Positions 35,054 to 44,032 are shown, counted from the stretch's first letter. The stretch: DNA of 64,000 nt from Saccharopolyspora_D taberi (GCF_039534165.1 NZ_BAAAUX010000005.1:124001-188000), one strand, 5' to 3'. The notes: generated from the sequence alone by a model not told the origin. Numbers and translations: made by a program.

Positions 35054-35213
35054 TGGCGGAACCTCAGGCGCCCGCTGGCTGCGGTAACTTTTTCCGACGT
35101 ATGTCCAATACGACGGAAAAAGCTGTCCTCGCCAGCGAACGCCTGAGAACCCGCGGCGGTGCCGGTTGGCATGGTGGGCTAAGCGGCTGCGCCGCTTGAG
35201 GACGATGGCCGGG
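35054..35213. repeat. 160-bp structured intergenic element, copy A
   Basis: About 90% identical over its whole length to 39800-39959. It contains a long imperfect hairpin (35063-35147) with outer arms CTCAGGCG/CGCCTGAG, a middle 7-bp stem CGCTGGC/GCCAGCG and an inner dyad TTTTTCCGACGTAT/ATACGACGGAAAAA around GTCCA (35089-35121). The right end carries the 34-bp hairpin repeat (35175-35208). It occupies almost the whole gap between the convergent GNAT and ACT genes. Confidence 0.85.
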
Positions 35214-35222
35214 CAGAATCCC

Positions 35223-35939
35223 CTAGCCGTCGAGGACGACTGCGACTATGCCTGCTAGGTGTGCCAGCCGGGCTACTTCCGACGCTCGGAACATCGGGCC
35301 GCCGGGGCGGCCCGCCAGCAGCACCCGGTCCGGCTTGCCGATCGGCGTGGCCGCCAGCTCGGTGCCCAGCTCCTGCCAGGTCTCGGGCACCCACTCCTCG
35401 TCGCTGTCGAGTATGGTCGCCCGCGGCAGCGGCAGCCACGGCAGTTCGAGGTACCCCTCCTGCGGGGCCGACGTGCTCGCCGCCAGCTGCTCGGCGCCGC
35501 CGGAGCGGTGCGCGAACACCATCGCCCACCCGGAGCGGATGATCCGCGGCACGCCCTCGGCGAAGATCTGCAGCCCGCGGCCGGGCTCGGCGGCGATCTC
35601 CTCGACCAGCTCCAGCTCGCGGTGGGTGTCCAGCACCCCGGCGTAGGGCCGGACGGCGTCCACCTCGACCCCCGCGACCGACTCCGCCGCGGTGATCAGC
35701 ACGTCCGGAAGCCGGCCGGAGGGCAGCTCCACCACCATGTCGTCGATGGCCACGTCGCTACCGCGCTCGACGACATCCACGCTGAGGATGTCGGCTCCGA
35801 TCTCGCCCAGCGCGGTCGCCACCGCGCCGAGCGTCCCCGGGCGGTCCGGGATCTGAACCCGGATCAGGAAGGACACCGGACTCAACGCCTCCAGCTTCGT
35901 GCGCGGCACCTTGCCGTCCGCGCTCCTCGCGATACCCAT
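35223..35939 (-). CDS. ACT domain-containing protein (Rv3013-like)
   Basis: A 238-residue protein with an N-terminal ACT domain (VSFLIRVQIPDRPGTLGAVATALGEIGADILSVDVVER, about residues 21-58), which usually binds an amino acid, and an uncharacterised C-terminal part (SGWAMVFAHRSG...VLLAGRPGGPMFRASEVARLAHLAGIVAVVLDG). ATG at 35939; a TTG at 35954 would add five residues. Divergent from gatC; same position as Rv3013 next to ligA and gatC. Possibly an allosteric sensor of a branched-chain or other amino acid; no partner enzyme is visible. Confidence 0.8.
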   Translation of the reverse strand: MGIARSADGKVPRTKLEALSPVSFLIRVQIPDRPGTLGAVATALGEIGADILSVDVVERGSDVAIDDMVVELPSGRLPDVLITAAESVAGVEVDAVRPYAGVLDTHRELELVEEIAAEPGRGLQIFAEGVPRIIRSGWAMVFAHRSGGAEQLAASTSAPQEGYLELPWLPLPRATILDSDEEWVPETWQELGTELAATPIGKPDRVLLAGRPGGPMFRASEVARLAHLAGIVAVVLDG

Positions 35940-36237
35940 CCGGGCCGCGTTCAAGTCGCACTCAAGCCGCCACCGTGCGAGGCGCAGGCGATGAAATTGT
36001 GTCAGACACGCGACGTGCGGCGTCGCGCGACGCTCAATGCCATCGGACCGCGGACCGGGTCGCGGCGCCCTGGTCCGGCAGGCGGAGCGGCGAGCTTATG
36101 CAGCGTTCAACAACTCCCGCAAGACCGTTGTCGTTCCGCGAAAGCCCCCTCCGGGGCCGCCTGCGACCGCGGCCATAGACTTGAGCTCTGATGACGGGGG
36201 ACACCCGTGAACCGGACATGACCAGGGAGCCTTCGCA
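35940..36237 (+). promoter_or_regulatory. Divergent region upstream of gatC
   Basis: About 300 bases without a gene between the divergent ACT and gatC starts. A TAGACT box (36176-36181) lies upstream of gatC, giving a leader of roughly 50 bases; GGGAGC near 36225 is a weak ribosome site. I find no leader peptide rich in Gln or Glu codons and no riboswitch. Confidence 0.35.
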
Positions 36238-36537
36238 GTGCCCAAGATCTCCCGCGACGAGGTCGCGCACCTCGCCGGCCTGGCCAGGCTGGCGGTCACC
36301 GAGCAGGAACTCGACACCTTCGCCGGGCAGCTCGACCAGATTCTGGACGCCGTGGCCAAGGTGGGTCAGGTCGCCGCCGAGGACATCCCGCCGACCTCGC
36401 ACGCCGTGCCGGTGACCAACGTGTTCCGCGCGGACGAGGTGCGGCCGGGGCTGTCGCGCGAGCAGGCGCTCTCCGGCGCGCCCGCGGCGGAGGAGAACCG
36501 CTTCCGCGTCCCGCGGATTCTCAGCGAGGAGGCGTGA
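36238..36537 (+). CDS. gatC: Asp-tRNA(Asn)/Glu-tRNA(Gln) amidotransferase subunit C
   Basis: A 99-residue GatC. ISRDEVAHLAGLARLAVTEQELDTFAGQLDQILDAVAKV is the typical N-terminal helix pair and NVFRADEVRPGLSREQALSGAPAAEENRFRVPRIL the C-terminal belt that wraps GatA. It stabilises the GatCAB complex, which converts misacylated Glu-tRNA(Gln) into Gln-tRNA(Gln). GTG start; its TGA overlaps the gatA ATG (TGATG). Confidence 0.95.
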   Translation: MPKISRDEVAHLAGLARLAVTEQELDTFAGQLDQILDAVAKVGQVAAEDIPPTSHAVPVTNVFRADEVRPGLSREQALSGAPAAEENRFRVPRILSEEA

Positions 36538-38057
36538 TGACCGGCACGGAGCTGACCGGGCTCACCGCGGCGGAGCTGGCCGCGAAGTTGCAGGCCGGCG
36601 AGGTCTCGTCGGTGGAGGCGACCCAGGCGCACCTGGACCGCATCGCCGCCGTCGACGGAACCGTGCACGCGTTCCTGCACGTCGACGCCGAGGGTGCGCT
36701 GGCCGCCGCCCGCAGGGCCGACGAGGACCGCGCCGCGGGCGGCGCCGCGTCGCCGCTGGCCGGGGTGCCGCTGGCGCTCAAGGACGTGCTCGCCACCAGC
36801 GACATGCCCACCACCTGCGGCTCGAAGATCTTGGAGAACTGGACGCCGCCGTACGACGCCACGGTCACCCGCAGACTGCGCGAGGCAGGCATCGTCATCC
36901 TCGGCAAGACCAACATGGACGAGTTCGCCATGGGGTCCTCGACCGAGAACTCCGCCTACGGTCCGACCCGCAACCCGTGGGATCCGGAGCGGATCCCCGG
37001 CGGTTCCGGTGGCGGTTCGTCGGCCGCGCTGGCCGCGTTCGAGGCGCCGCTGGCCATCGGCACCGACACCGGCGGCTCGATCCGCCAGCCCGGCGCGGTG
37101 ACCGGCACGGTCGGCGTGAAGCCCACCTACGGCGGGGTTTCCCGCTACGGCCTGGTCGCGTTCTCGTCGTCGCTGGACCAGCCCGGCCCGTGCGCGCGGA
37201 CGGTGCTCGACGCCGCGCTGCTGCACGAGGCCATCGCCGGGCACGACCCGATGGACTCCACCTCGATCGACCAGCCGGTGCCGCCGGTGGTGGCCGCCGC
37301 CCGCGAGGGAGCGAGCGGTGACCTCAGGGGCGTGCGCGTCGGCGTGGTCCGCGAGCTCGGCGGCGACGGGTACCAGCCCGGCGTGCAGCGCTCGTTCCAG
37401 GCCGCGGTCGACCAGCTCGCGGCGCTGGGCGCGGAGGTCGTCGAGGTCTCCTGCCCGCACTTCGACTACGCGCTGCCCGCCTACTACCTGATCGCGCCGA
37501 GCGAGTGCTCGTCGAACCTGGCCCGGTTCGACGCGATGCGCTACGGCCTGCGCGTCGGCGACGACGGCAGCCGCAGCGCCGAGGAGGTCATGTCGCTGAC
37601 CCGCGAGGCCGGGTTCGGTCCGGAGGTCAAGCGGCGGATCATGCTCGGCACCTATGCGCTGTCGTCGGGCTACTACGACGCCTACTACGGCCAGGCGCAG
37701 AAGGTCCGCACGCTGATCACCCGCGACTTCGACGCCGCGTTCGGGCAGGTCGACGTGCTGGTCTCGCCGACCACGCCGACGACCGCGTTCAAGATCGGCG
37801 AGCGGGTGGACGACCCGATGGCGATGTACCTCGCCGACCTGTGCACCATCCCGTCCAACCTGGCGGGCAACGCCGCCATGAGCGTCCCCAGCGGACTGTC
37901 CGATGAGGACGGTCTGCCGGTCGGTCTGCAGATCATGGCCCCGGCCCTGGCCGACGACCGGCTCTACCGGGTCGGCGCCGCCTACGAGACCGCCCGCGAC
38001 GCCGCGCAGGGCGGCGCGCTGATCAACCGTGTTCCCGTCCCGGAAGGGGTCGCGTGA
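36537..38057 (+). CDS. gatA: Glu-tRNA(Gln) amidotransferase subunit A
   Basis: A 506-residue amidase-signature protein that releases ammonia from glutamine for GatB. The Ser-cisSer-Lys triad is predicted as K82 in ALKDVLAT, S157 in GGSGGGSS and nucleophile S181 in DTGGSIRQP, keeping the spacing of S. aureus GatA. ATG at 36537 overlaps gatC stop; GTG 36534 is an alternative one codon earlier. Its stop overlaps the start of a small membrane protein gene, which separates it from gatB. Confidence 0.96.
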   Translation: MTGTELTGLTAAELAAKLQAGEVSSVEATQAHLDRIAAVDGTVHAFLHVDAEGALAAARRADEDRAAGGAASPLAGVPLALKDVLATSDMPTTCGSKILENWTPPYDATVTRRLREAGIVILGKTNMDEFAMGSSTENSAYGPTRNPWDPERIPGGSGGGSSAALAAFEAPLAIGTDTGGSIRQPGAVTGTVGVKPTYGGVSRYGLVAFSSSLDQPGPCARTVLDAALLHEAIAGHDPMDSTSIDQPVPPVVAAAREGASGDLRGVRVGVVRELGGDGYQPGVQRSFQAAVDQLAALGAEVVEVSCPHFDYALPAYYLIAPSECSSNLARFDAMRYGLRVGDDGSRSAEEVMSLTREAGFGPEVKRRIMLGTYALSSGYYDAYYGQAQKVRTLITRDFDAAFGQVDVLVSPTTPTTAFKIGERVDDPMAMYLADLCTIPSNLAGNAAMSVPSGLSDEDGLPVGLQIMAPALADDRLYRVGAAYETARDAAQGGALINRVPVPEGVA

Positions 38058-38257
38058 TGTTGAACCCGAAGCTGAAGGCCGCGCTGCAGCTCGTCTCCAC
38101 GCTCTCGGCCGTGTTCGGCCTGCGGGCGAGCTTCCGCGACGCCCGGGCGAACAAGGACAAGCTGGCGCTGGCCGACCTGATCATCACCACCCTCGGTCTG
38201 GTCACCGGCACCGCGCTCGCCGTGCGCACGCTGCGCCGTGGGGAGGAGCAGAAGTGA
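38057..38257 (+). CDS. Small conserved-type membrane protein inside gatCAB operon
   Basis: A 66-residue protein I do not recognise as a named family. It has two hydrophobic stretches, LQLVSTLSAVFGLRASF and DLIITTLGLVTGTALAVRTL, separated by the charged RDARANKDKLA loop, so it may form a helical hairpin in the membrane. ATG at 38057 overlaps the gatA TGA (TGATG) and its own TGA overlaps the gatB GTG (GTGA), so it is translated in step with both subunits. In M. tuberculosis pfkA occupies this position instead. Confidence 0.75.
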   Translation: MLNPKLKAALQLVSTLSAVFGLRASFRDARANKDKLALADLIITTLGLVTGTALAVRTLRRGEEQK

Positions 38258-39759
38258 CCGCGGTGGCCGAGATCATGGACTACGACGAGGTCGTGGCCCG
38301 GTTCGATCCGGTGCTGGGCCTCGAGGTGCACGTGGAGCTGTCCACGGCGACGAAGATGTTCTGCGGCTGCGCCAACGCCTTCGGCGCCGAGCCCAACACC
38401 CAGGTCTGCCCGGTGTGCCTGGGCCTGCCGGGTGCGCTGCCGGTGGTCAACGCCAAGGCCGTGGAGGCGGCCATCCGGATCGGCCTGGCGCTGAACTGCC
38501 AGGTCGCGGAGTGGTGCCGGTTCGCCCGGAAGAACTACTTCTACCCGGACATGCCGAAGAACTTCCAGACCTCGCAGTACGACGAGCCGATCGTCTTCGA
38601 CGGCCACCTCGACGTGGTGCTCGATGACGGCGACACCTTCCGCGTCGACATCGAGCGCGCGCACATGGAGGAGGACACCGGCAAGTCGCTGCACGTCGGC
38701 GGCGCGACCGGCCGGATCCACGGCGCCGAGCACTCGCTGCTGGACTACAACCGCGCTGGCGTTCCGCTGATCGAGATCGTCACCAAGCCGATCGTCGGCG
38801 CGGGCGAGCGCGCGCCCGAGGTGGCCCGCGCCTACGTCACCGCCCTGCGCGACCTGCTGCGCTCGCTGGGCGTCTCGGACGTGCGGATGGACCAGGGCTC
38901 GCTGCGCTGCGACGCGAACGTCTCGCTGATGCCCAAGGGCAGCACCGAGTTCGGCACCCGCACCGAGACCAAGAACGTCAACTCGCTGCGCAGCGTCGAG
39001 CGCGCCGTGCGCTACGAGATGCGGCGGCACGCCGCGGTGCTCACCGCCGGGGGTTCGATCCTGCAGGAGACCCGGCACTTCGACGAGTCCACCGCGAGCA
39101 CCTCGGCCGGGCGCAAGAAGGAGACCTCGGAGGACTACCGGTACTTCCCGGAGCCCGACCTGGTGCCGATCGCGCCGTCGCGGGCGTGGGTCGAGGAGCT
39201 GTCCAAGACCCTGCCGGAGCTGCCGTGGGAGCGCCGCAAGCGGGCGCAGGAGGAGTGGCAGCTCTCCGACGAGGAGCTGCGCGACCTGGTCAACGCCGGG
39301 GCGCTGGAGCTGGTCGCGGAGACCGTCGACGCGGGCGCGCCGCCCGCCGAGGCCCGGTCCTGGTGGGTCGCCTACCTGACGCAGCAGGCCAACACCCGCG
39401 GCGTGGAGCTGCCGGAGCTGACGATCGCGCCGAAGCAGGTCGCCAGGGTGATCGCGCTGATCGCCGAGGGCAAGCTGACCAACAAGCTGGCCCGGCAGGT
39501 CGTCGACGGCGTGCTCGACGGCGAGGGCGAGCCGGACGAGGTCGTCGCGGCCAAGGGCCTGGCGGTCGTCTCCGACGACTCGGCGCTGCAGGCGGCGATC
39601 GACGAGGCGCTGGCGGCGCAGCCGGACGTCGCGGACAAGATCCGCGGCGGCAAGGTGCAGGCCGCGGGCGCGATCGTCGGCGCGGTCATGAAGGCGACCA
39701 AGGGGCAGGCCGACGCGAGGCGTGTACGGGAGCTGGTCCTGGCCGCCTGCGGCCTTTGA
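38254..39759 (+). CDS. gatB: Asp/Glu-tRNA amidotransferase subunit B
   Basis: A 501-residue GatB that binds Glu-tRNA(Gln) and activates its side chain with ATP. The signature GLEVHVELSTATKMFCGCANAFGAEPNTQVCPVCLGLPGALPVVN includes the zinc cysteines, followed by NYFYPDMPKNFQTSQYD and the C-terminal YqeY-like tail ADKIRGGKVQAAGAIVGAVMKATKGQADARRV. GTG start at 38254 overlaps the small-protein stop. Followed by the 160-bp element copy B before a convergent antiporter. Confidence 0.96.
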   Translation: MTAVAEIMDYDEVVARFDPVLGLEVHVELSTATKMFCGCANAFGAEPNTQVCPVCLGLPGALPVVNAKAVEAAIRIGLALNCQVAEWCRFARKNYFYPDMPKNFQTSQYDEPIVFDGHLDVVLDDGDTFRVDIERAHMEEDTGKSLHVGGATGRIHGAEHSLLDYNRAGVPLIEIVTKPIVGAGERAPEVARAYVTALRDLLRSLGVSDVRMDQGSLRCDANVSLMPKGSTEFGTRTETKNVNSLRSVERAVRYEMRRHAAVLTAGGSILQETRHFDESTASTSAGRKKETSEDYRYFPEPDLVPIAPSRAWVEELSKTLPELPWERRKRAQEEWQLSDEELRDLVNAGALELVAETVDAGAPPAEARSWWVAYLTQQANTRGVELPELTIAPKQVARVIALIAEGKLTNKLARQVVDGVLDGEGEPDEVVAAKGLAVVSDDSALQAAIDEALAAQPDVADKIRGGKVQAAGAIVGAVMKATKGQADARRVRELVLAACGL

Positions 39760-39799
39760 TTTTTGGTTTGCACTCGCTCGCCTTGCGTGGCGGTGCGGG

Positions 39800-39959
39800 T
39801 GGCGGAACCTCAGGCGCCGCCTCGCTGCGGGATCTTTTTCCGACGTATGTCCAATACGACGGAAAAAGCTGTCCTCGCGAGGCGACGCCTGAGAACCCGC
39901 GGCGGTGCCGGTTGCGTGCTTGGGCTAAGCGGCTGCGCCGCTTGAGGACGATGGTCGGG
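39800..39959. repeat. 160-bp structured intergenic element, copy B
   Basis: Second copy of the element at 35054-35213, the same length. The hairpin spans 39809-39893; its middle stem reads CGCCTCGC/GCGAGGCG, where copy A has CGCTGGC/GCCAGCG, so three base pairs are changed on both sides and still pair. The inner dyad (39835-39867) is identical. The 34-bp hairpin repeat is at 39921-39954. It sits between convergent gatB and the antiporter gene. Confidence 0.85.
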
Positions 39960-39983
39960 TTTCCGGGGTTGGTGGTTGGGTTT

Positions 39984-41480
39984 CTAGTCTGGTTCGCCGT
40001 GTTCGCCGAACCAGCGGGCCAGCTTGCCGCGGCGGCTCACGGCTCTTAGGCGGCGTTCGGTTTCCTCGCGGCGGGCGCTGGTGGTGACGATGATCAGCTC
40101 GTCGCCGGTGCGCAGGAGGGTGTCCGGTTGCGGGACGAACGCCGAGCCCTCCCGGATGATCAGGGTGATCACGCCCGGATCCGGCAGTTGCAGCTCCAGC
40201 ACCGCGACGTAGTGCAGTCCGGAGCCGCGCGGGATCGCGACGGTCAGCATCTCCGCGTCGAGCACGTCCAGCGGGGCGGACTCGACGTGGACCTCCCTGG
40301 TCGCGTCCGCGCGGACCAGCCCGAGCCTGCGGGCCAGCGCGGGCAGGCTCGGCCCCTGGACCAGGGTGAAGGTCACCACCAGCACGAACACGATGTCCAG
40401 CAAGCGGTCGCTGCCCGCGACGCCCTGCACCACCGGGACGGTCGCCAGCACGATCGGGACCGCGCCGCGCAGCCCCGCCCACGACAGGAACAGCTGCTCC
40501 CGCCAGGGAATCCGGAACCACGCGACCGACACCAGCACCGACAGCGGTCGGCTGAGCAGCAGCAGGACCAGGCCGACGACGAGCGCGGGCAGCAGCGCGC
40601 GGGGCAGTTCGCTGGGAGTCACGAGCAGGCCGAGCAGCACGAACAGCCCGATCTGCGCCAGCCAGCCGAGCCCTTCGGCGAACGACTTGGTGGCGGCCCG
40701 GTGCTGGAGCCCGGAGTTGGCCAGCACCACGCCTGAGAGGTAGGCGGCGAGGAACCCGCTGGCGTGCACGGCGCCGCCCGCCGCGAACGCGACGAAGCCC
40801 AGCCCGAAGGTCGCCAGCGGGTACAGCCCGGAGGCGGGCAGGGCGATGCGGTGCAGGGCGATCGCGCCCAGCCTGCCGACCACGAGTCCGATCGCGGCGC
40901 CCGCCGCCAGCTGGTAGCCGACATCGCTCGCGGTGTGCTGGACGTCCGGTTCGAACGGGATGGCGCTGAACAGCAGCACCAGGATCACCGTCGGCGCGTC
41001 GTTGAAGCCGGACTCGGCTTCGAGCAGCCCGCGCAGCCGCCGCGGCAGCGGCAGGGTCCGCAGCACCGAGAACACCGCCGCCGCGTCGGTGGGCGACACG
41101 ATCGCCCCGAGCAGCAGCGCCAGCTGCCATTCGAGGCCGAGCAGCAGGTGCGCCCCGCTCGCGGTCACCAGCACGCTGACCACCACGCCGACCGTGGCCA
41201 GCACCGACGCCGGGGCGAGCAGCCTGCGCACGTCGCTCCACCTGGTGGCCAGCCCGCCTTCGACGAGGATCACCGCCAGCGCCGCGATGCCGAGGTTCTG
41301 CGCGAGCTGGGCGTCGTCGAACTCGATGCCCAGCCCGTCCTCGCCGAGCACGACGCCCAGCGCCAGGAACACCAGCAGGCTGGGCAGCCCGGCGCGCGAG
41401 GCCATCCGGGTCGCGATGATGCTCGCCAGCAGCACGAGGCCGCCGGCGAGCAGCGCGAGGTAGAGCTGGTGCAGGCTCAT
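39984..41480 (-). CDS. CPA1-family potassium/sodium:proton antiporter with TrkA-C domain
   Basis: A 498-residue transporter. About 12 hydrophobic helices run from LYLALLAGGLVLLASIIATRM; the conserved SPTDAAAVFSVLR and ESGFNDAPTVILVLLFS motifs carry the ion-binding Asp residues. The C-terminal part (DVLDAEMLTVAIPRGSGLHYVAVLELQLPDPGVITLIIREGSAFVPQPDTLLRTGDELIIVT) is a TrkA-C domain that may bind a nucleotide such as c-di-AMP. It resembles NhaP2/CvrA K+/H+ antiporters. ATG at 41480. Confidence 0.88.
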   Translation of the reverse strand: MSLHQLYLALLAGGLVLLASIIATRMASRAGLPSLLVFLALGVVLGEDGLGIEFDDAQLAQNLGIAALAVILVEGGLATRWSDVRRLLAPASVLATVGVVVSVLVTASGAHLLLGLEWQLALLLGAIVSPTDAAAVFSVLRTLPLPRRLRGLLEAESGFNDAPTVILVLLFSAIPFEPDVQHTASDVGYQLAAGAAIGLVVGRLGAIALHRIALPASGLYPLATFGLGFVAFAAGGAVHASGFLAAYLSGVVLANSGLQHRAATKSFAEGLGWLAQIGLFVLLGLLVTPSELPRALLPALVVGLVLLLLSRPLSVLVSVAWFRIPWREQLFLSWAGLRGAVPIVLATVPVVQGVAGSDRLLDIVFVLVVTFTLVQGPSLPALARRLGLVRADATREVHVESAPLDVLDAEMLTVAIPRGSGLHYVAVLELQLPDPGVITLIIREGSAFVPQPDTLLRTGDELIIVTTSARREETERRLRAVSRRGKLARWFGEHGEPD

Positions 41481-41707
41481 GGCACATCGAGTTCACCACG
41501 TGCGGCGGCGATGCGGCCGGTACGCCGCACTGTGGACCGTCACCGGAACCAGTTCCGGCCGGTCGCACACGGGGGATCGGCGCCGAGGGCGCGGTGGAAC
41601 CGCCGTCGGCGAGAGCCGGGTCCGTGCGCGAGATCTTCGGAAAACACCGCCCGGATCAGCGCGCCAGAGGCCGGCATCACCGGACCCGCGAGCCCTCCGG
41701 CCCTGAG
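41481..41707. other. Intergenic stretch without recognised feature
   Basis: About 227 bases between two minus-strand genes. I see no convincing ORF, terminator or repeat; it presumably holds the antiporter promoter. Confidence 0.4.
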
Positions 41708-42862
41708 TCAGTCCTTGCCCGCGGTCCCGCCGGTCGGTGGCTCGATGCGCAGCACGCGGTCGTCGGTGGGGCCGGGCTGACCGCCCGCCTTGTTCGTGGT
41801 CCCGGCCCACAGCAGCCCGTCCGGCCCGAGTGCGGCGGCCGACAGCCTGCCGTAGCGGTTCTCCAGCACCTTCGCGGGCTGACCGGTGAACGCACCCTCC
41901 GGGGTCGGGCTGAGCGTGAACATCGCCCGCGCGTCGGCGAGCGCGACCACGACCAGTTCGGGGGAGGCCACGCAGCCGGCGACGCCGGGGCGGTCCGGCC
42001 AGGTCCAGGCCGGGGCGCCGAGCGGCTGGCCGGGCCGGACCTGGAACAGCGCGTCCTGCGGCCCGCCCCGGTCGGTCACCCAGTAGGTCCCGGTCGCCGC
42101 GACCGCGCACAGTCCGCCCGGAGCCGCCAGGCCGGAGGCCAGCACCGGGGACGCGGGGTCCGGGTTCCCCGGCGCGGGCTTGCCGAAGGTGTCGATGCGC
42201 AGGATCTTGCCCGCCAGGGAGGCCGGGTTCGCGGCGTTGCCCGGGTTGCCCGCGTTGCCGGTCGCCACCAGCAGCGCGCCCTTGCCGTCGTCGATCAGCG
42301 CGCCCCCGTTGCCGCTGCCGCCCTTCGGGATGCCGGTGAGCACCGGCTTGGGCCGGTCACCGGGCGCGACGCGCACGACCTGGTTGTCACCGCCGGTCGT
42401 GACGTAGGCGTAGAACAGCTCGTCCTCGTGGTAGCTCGGCGACAGCGCGAGCCCGGTGAGCCCGCCACCGCCCGCGGTGTTGACCGGGATCCGGGCCAGC
42501 TCCACCGGTGCCGAACCGCGCTGCACGCGCAGCACCCGGCCGGTCGCGCGCTCGCCGACCAGCGCGCCCTGCCCGTCCGGCAGCACCGCGATCGCCCCGA
42601 CCGGATCAAGGCAGGTCGCCACCACGGCCGGGTCCGGGTCGTGGCAGGGGGTGCGTTCTGGGGGCTGCTGCGGCCCGCCGGTCTCCGGCGGCGGCTGCTC
42701 GCCCTCGATCGACGGCTGCGGCCCGGCCTGCGGCTCCAGCGACGGCTGCTCGCTCCACGCGCTGGGATGCTCGTCCGGGAACTGCGCGCACCCGGTCAGC
42801 AGCGCGCCGACCGCCATGATCGCGCCCACCACGAGTCGAGTCCTGCGCACCGAAGCTGCCAC
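41708..42862 (-). CDS. lppZ: PQQ/sorbosone dehydrogenase-like lipoprotein (LppZ-like)
   Basis: A 384-residue exported lipoprotein. A signal peptide (RRTRLVVGAIMAVGALLTGC) ends in the lipobox LLTGC, followed by a Pro/Glu-rich linker and a beta-propeller of the glucose/sorbosone dehydrogenase family: VGAIAVLPDGQGALVGERATGRVLRV, GLTGLALSPSYHEDELFYAYVT, GGSGNGGALIDDGKGALLVATGN. It sits on the outer membrane-leaflet side of the cell. PQQ use is unproven; mycobacterial LppZ (Rv3006) has no known substrate. GTG at 42862; GTG 42850 is a shorter alternative that keeps the signal. Confidence 0.82.
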   Translation of the reverse strand: MAASVRRTRLVVGAIMAVGALLTGCAQFPDEHPSAWSEQPSLEPQAGPQPSIEGEQPPPETGGPQQPPERTPCHDPDPAVVATCLDPVGAIAVLPDGQGALVGERATGRVLRVQRGSAPVELARIPVNTAGGGGLTGLALSPSYHEDELFYAYVTTGGDNQVVRVAPGDRPKPVLTGIPKGGSGNGGALIDDGKGALLVATGNAGNPGNAANPASLAGKILRIDTFGKPAPGNPDPASPVLASGLAAPGGLCAVAATGTYWVTDRGGPQDALFQVRPGQPLGAPAWTWPDRPGVAGCVASPELVVVALADARAMFTLSPTPEGAFTGQPAKVLENRYGRLSAAALGPDGLLWAGTTNKAGGQPGPTDDRVLRIEPPTGGTAGKD

Positions 42863-42912
42863 GCCGCCCGAGGGTAATCGGCCGTCCGTGAACGCCGGGT
42901 GAGTGTGCCGCC

Positions 42913-43933
42913 TCAAGACCGGTAAGGCACAGGTCGCCGGGGAAACCCGACCTCGGGGACGCGCCAGCGGATCCGGGGCATCCGAGGTGGCGGCGGCTCC
43001 AGGCCCAGCCGAGCGCACTCGACGGTCTGCACCCGGTGCAGCAGCAACAGCAGCTCGTCGCGCAGGTCCGCTGGCGCTTCGAACGGGATGAAGTGCGAGG
43101 TCGGCAGGATCCGCAGCCGGGCCTGCGGCAGCGACGCGACCGCGCGGTTGACCGCGGGCAGGTCCGCCAGCAGGTCGTGGCGTCCGGTGAGGACGGTCAC
43201 CGGGCAGTCCAGGCCGCCGAGCTCCCAGCGCGTCGTCCGCCCCGCCAGCCCCAGGTACCAGCGCCACTCCTGCTCCAGGAACCGCCGGACCGCGGCGGTC
43301 ACCGCCTCCGGGTCGCCGCCGGGCCGCATGAGCCCGCTGTGCTGGAGCAGCCGGGCGGGCACCGGGAGCCACGGCAGCAGCGGCGCGAGCAGCGACGCCC
43401 CGAGCCGCAGCGACTCCGCCGCGCCCGCGGCGGCCAGCCGCCGCGACACCGCGGCGCCGATGCCGCTGCCCGCGCCGGTGACGACCGCGCGCTNNNNNNN
43501 NNNNNNNNNNNNNNNNNNNNNNNNNNNNNNNNNNNNNNNNNNNNNNNNNNNNNNNNNNNNNNNNNGAATCGGCGCTGCTGCCGGGGATCCCGCCGACCAG
43601 CACCAGCCCGCGCACCCGGTCCGGGCAGCGGCGGGCGAGTTCGGCGGCGACCGCCGTCCCGGCAGACCAGCCCGCGACGGCGCACGTCTTGACCCCGGCG
43701 GCGTCGAGCACGGCGAGGGCGTCGTCGACGTGCCTGGTCACGCCTGCGGTCAGCGAGTCCCGGGCGCGCCAGCTCAGCGTGCTCACCGGGAGCTCGCGCC
43801 ACGGGCCCGGCAGCGATCCGAGACCCGGGCACAGCAGCAACGGCGGAAGGTCGGCCGGGACGTCCGCGCGCCATCCGCGCAGGAGGTCGTCACCTGCGCG
43901 GACGTCGAATTCCCGGACGGCGTGGTCGACCAT
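42913..43933 (-). CDS. Alpha/beta-fold hydrolase, interrupted by assembly gap
   Basis: N-terminal part (43933-43566): PPLLLCPGLGSLPGPW with the oxyanion region and the nucleophile elbow CAVAGWSAGTAVAAELARR. C-terminal part (43493-42913): CPVTVLTGRHDLLADLP with the acid residue and the catalytic His in PTSHFIPFEAP. The 72-N gap separates them and the two halves are in different frames if the gap is 72, so the gap length is not exact. The bases next to the gap encode an SDR-like TGAGSGIG motif that does not belong to this fold (see findings). Substrate unknown. Confidence 0.7.
43494..43565. other. Assembly gap (72 N)
   Basis: Run of 72 undetermined bases inside the alpha/beta hydrolase gene. 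Frame comparison of the two sides shows the true length is not a multiple that keeps the frame at 72, so it is a placeholder. Confidence 0.98.
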
Positions 43934-44032
43934 CGGACTATTCTGCCGCACCCCGGGGCGCAGTCTCGAAGCTGTCACGTGTTGGGAGCACTGCTCGCCC
44001 CATGGGGTGACCATGCCCTAGCCTTTGCCCGC

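Noticed and set aside
43450..43493. Separate short-chain dehydrogenase gene
   Set aside because: Only the first motif is present and it runs in frame straight into the hydrolase; best kept as an assembly question.
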